Positions 58,301 through 61,300 of a stretch of DNA of 64,000 bases are shown here, in pieces. Within the stretch, counting starts at the first letter, position 1; each line of letters begins with the position of its first letter. The stretch covers positions 60,606,253 through 60,670,252 of the forward strand of contig OZ026525.1 in NCBI GenBank assembly GCA_964019695.1. Direction: 5' to 3'. The position numbers and the translations under genes were made by a program. The notes under the pieces were generated by a model, which was not told the origin of the DNA, searched no databases, and saw only the letters and a program-made list of their open reading frames with translations. Source of the stretch: Loripinus fragilis. Taxonomy: Eukaryota; Mollusca; Bivalvia; Lucinida; Lucinidae.

Positions 58301-61300
58301 GAGGGCTTTCTTAAAAAGTTGTTGAAAATGGAGGACTTTCTTGTAAAGTTGTTGAAAATGGAGGGCTTTCTTGGCTACCCAAAACACATGCTTATTCTGA
58401 TGGGTAAGAAAATAATTTCAATACCAGGCTCAAAAAGTTAGCTTACCTATACCTATGTAATAAAGTACAATAAAACCTGTCTTAAGCGACCACTCACAAA
58501 GAAGACCAAAAATTGGTTTTGGGGACCGAAAATCACTTAATGCATGTCAAAAGTATTGCAGAATGCTCCAAGAGAGCATTCTGCAATACTTTTGACCTTC
58601 ATTAGGCTACCATTTGTCTTTAAGACCTTTGTATTGTCTATTTTTGAGTGGCCACTTAAGACAGGTTTTACTGTATACTAAAGATATCGTTTTACTTACA
58701 GATGGGTGTGTCTCCAGAGGCAGAGATGGAGAAATTATGTGAATTTATATATACTAAAGATATTACAGACAGACTGAGAACCAGAGCTATCCTCTGTCAC
58801 ATATACCATCATGCCTTGCATGATCGCTGGTTCCAGGCTCGAGACCTCATGTTAATGTCCCATTTACAGGACAACATACAACATTCTGATGTTCCAACAC
58901 AGGTAATGGATACTGTCTATTCTATATGAGTGTAAATCCTAAAAATAGAATTTCCTTGTTTTTGGAAATCATTCCTCAGTACACAAAGTCATACAAATGC
59001 ATAACTACAGTAAAACCTGTCTTAGGCAGCCACTCAAAAATAGACAAAACAAAGGTCTTAAAGACAAATGGTAGCTTAATGAAGGTCAAAGGTATTGCAG
59101 AATGCTCCCCTTGGAGCATTCTGCAATACTTCAGACCTGCATTAAGCGATAATTGGTCTTGATAACCAATTTTTGGTCTTCTTTTTGAGTGGCTGCTTAA
59201 GGCAGGTTTTAATGTAAAAGCTTGTATAGAAGCAGTGTCTATAAGGCCTTTTTCATGGCCACAACCAATTTCCTTCAAACTTTTTGGCATTAAACTGGTA
59301 TGTGTTGGCTGTAATACATTGAAAAAGAAGTTGTCTGAGATTTATATTCAAATAAACTGGATGGAGTGTTGTGATTCTACCCCAAAAAGGGTTATGTTAT
59401 AAAAATGGCAATAGTTTTATAATCATATGTAGGGGGGAATCATGCATTTCAAGACTTCAAGTTTTAGAGGCTGTTGTCTGCAGATAGCTCAATAAATAGT
59501 CATGAAAACAATTCCTTGTAATTTTATAACAATAATCTTATATACATGTACTATGTAACCTCAAAAATATTACTGGAATCCCTTCAAGTTTTAGAAGATG
59601 GGATTTTTATTTTACAAAACTATGAGTGCTAGGCTTGTATTTAAATTTGCTATCTTTCATATAGGGAGTGCAGTGGTAGAGAGCTTGACTTGAGATTGAG
59701 GGTATGTGGGTTCGAGCCTCACCTGTGTCACTGCATTGTGTCTTTGTATCTTTGAGCAAGACACATTAATTCTTGCTTAGTACTGGTTCAACGCAGGAAG
59801 ACCCGTCCCGACATAACTGAAAAATTGTTAATTGGGACGTAAAGAATCAAATCAAACAAACTGCTATCTTATAAATAATCTTAAAATGCATGATTTCCTT
59901 GAGTGACTCCCACAACAAATGTTTTTTGTTGAGAAATTAAAAATCATTTTTTGATTATGCCCTCTTATCTGAGGCTAGTCTTATCCATCAAACATGCTTT
60001 TGATGAGAAATAAGAAATTAATTTTTAGAGGCCTTGATATGTTTATTTCTCAGGGGACACAAATTCCACTCATCCATCCGCTCGTAATTACGAGTGAAAT
60101 CTAGAAAGGACGAGTAATTCTTCCCAAAGCACTCGTCCTGTAGGACGAGTGCTTTGGGAAGAATTACTCGAGGAAGTCATATTGCATATTACTCCCTTAT
60201 GTTCTTTATTGCATACGCTTTTAAAGGACAAGTGCATGTGTTTGCAGGACGAGTGTAAACTAAATTGTAAGTCACTCGTCCTGCAGGACAAGTGCAATAA
60301 TGAAATATTTTTGTCCCCTGTTTCTATATTTACAGATCCTATACAACAGGACAATGGTTCAGCTAGGTCTGTGTTCATTCCGTCAAGGTATGACCAAAGA
60401 TGCTCACAATGCCCTTGTTGATATACAGAGTGGTGGCAGAGCCAAGGAACTACTCGCACAGGTAGGACAATAATAGATTTCAGATCCTATACAACAGGTC
60501 AATGGTTCAGCTAGGTCTATGTTCATTCCGTCAGGGTATGACCAAAGATGCTCACAATGCCCTTGTTGATATACAGAGTGGTGGTAGAGCTAAGGAATTA
60601 CTCGCACAGGTAGGAAAATAATAGATTTCAGATCCTATACAACAGGTCAATGGTTCAGCTAGGTCTATGTTCATTCCGTCAGGGTATGACCAAAGATGCT
60701 CACAATGCCCTTGTTGATATACAGAGTGGTGGTAGAGCTAAGGAATTACTCGCACAGGTAGGACAATAATAGATTTCAGATCCTATACAACAGGTCAATG
60801 GTTCAGCTAGGTCTATGTTCAATCTGTCAGGGTATGACCAAAGATGCTCACAATGCCCTTGTTGATATACAGAGTGGTGGCAGAGCTAAGGAATTACTCG
60901 CACAGGTAGGAAAATAATAGATTTCAGATCCTATACAACAGGTCAATGGTTCAGCTAGGTCTATGTTCATTCCGTCAGGGTATGACCAAAGATGCTCACA
61001 ATGCCCTTGTTGATATACAGAGTGGTGGCAGAGCTAAGGAATTACTCGCACAGGTAGGAAAATAATAGATTTCAGATCCTATACAACAGGTCAATGGTTC
61101 AGCTAGGTCTATGTTCATTCCGTCAGGGTATGACCAAAGATGCTCACAATGCCCTTGTTGATATACAGAGTGGTGGTAGAGCTAAGGAATTACTCGCACA
61201 GGTAGGAAAATAATAGATTTCAGATCCTATACAACAGGTCAATGGTTCAGCTAGGTCTATGTTCATTCCGTCAGGGTATGACCAAAGATGCTCACAATGC

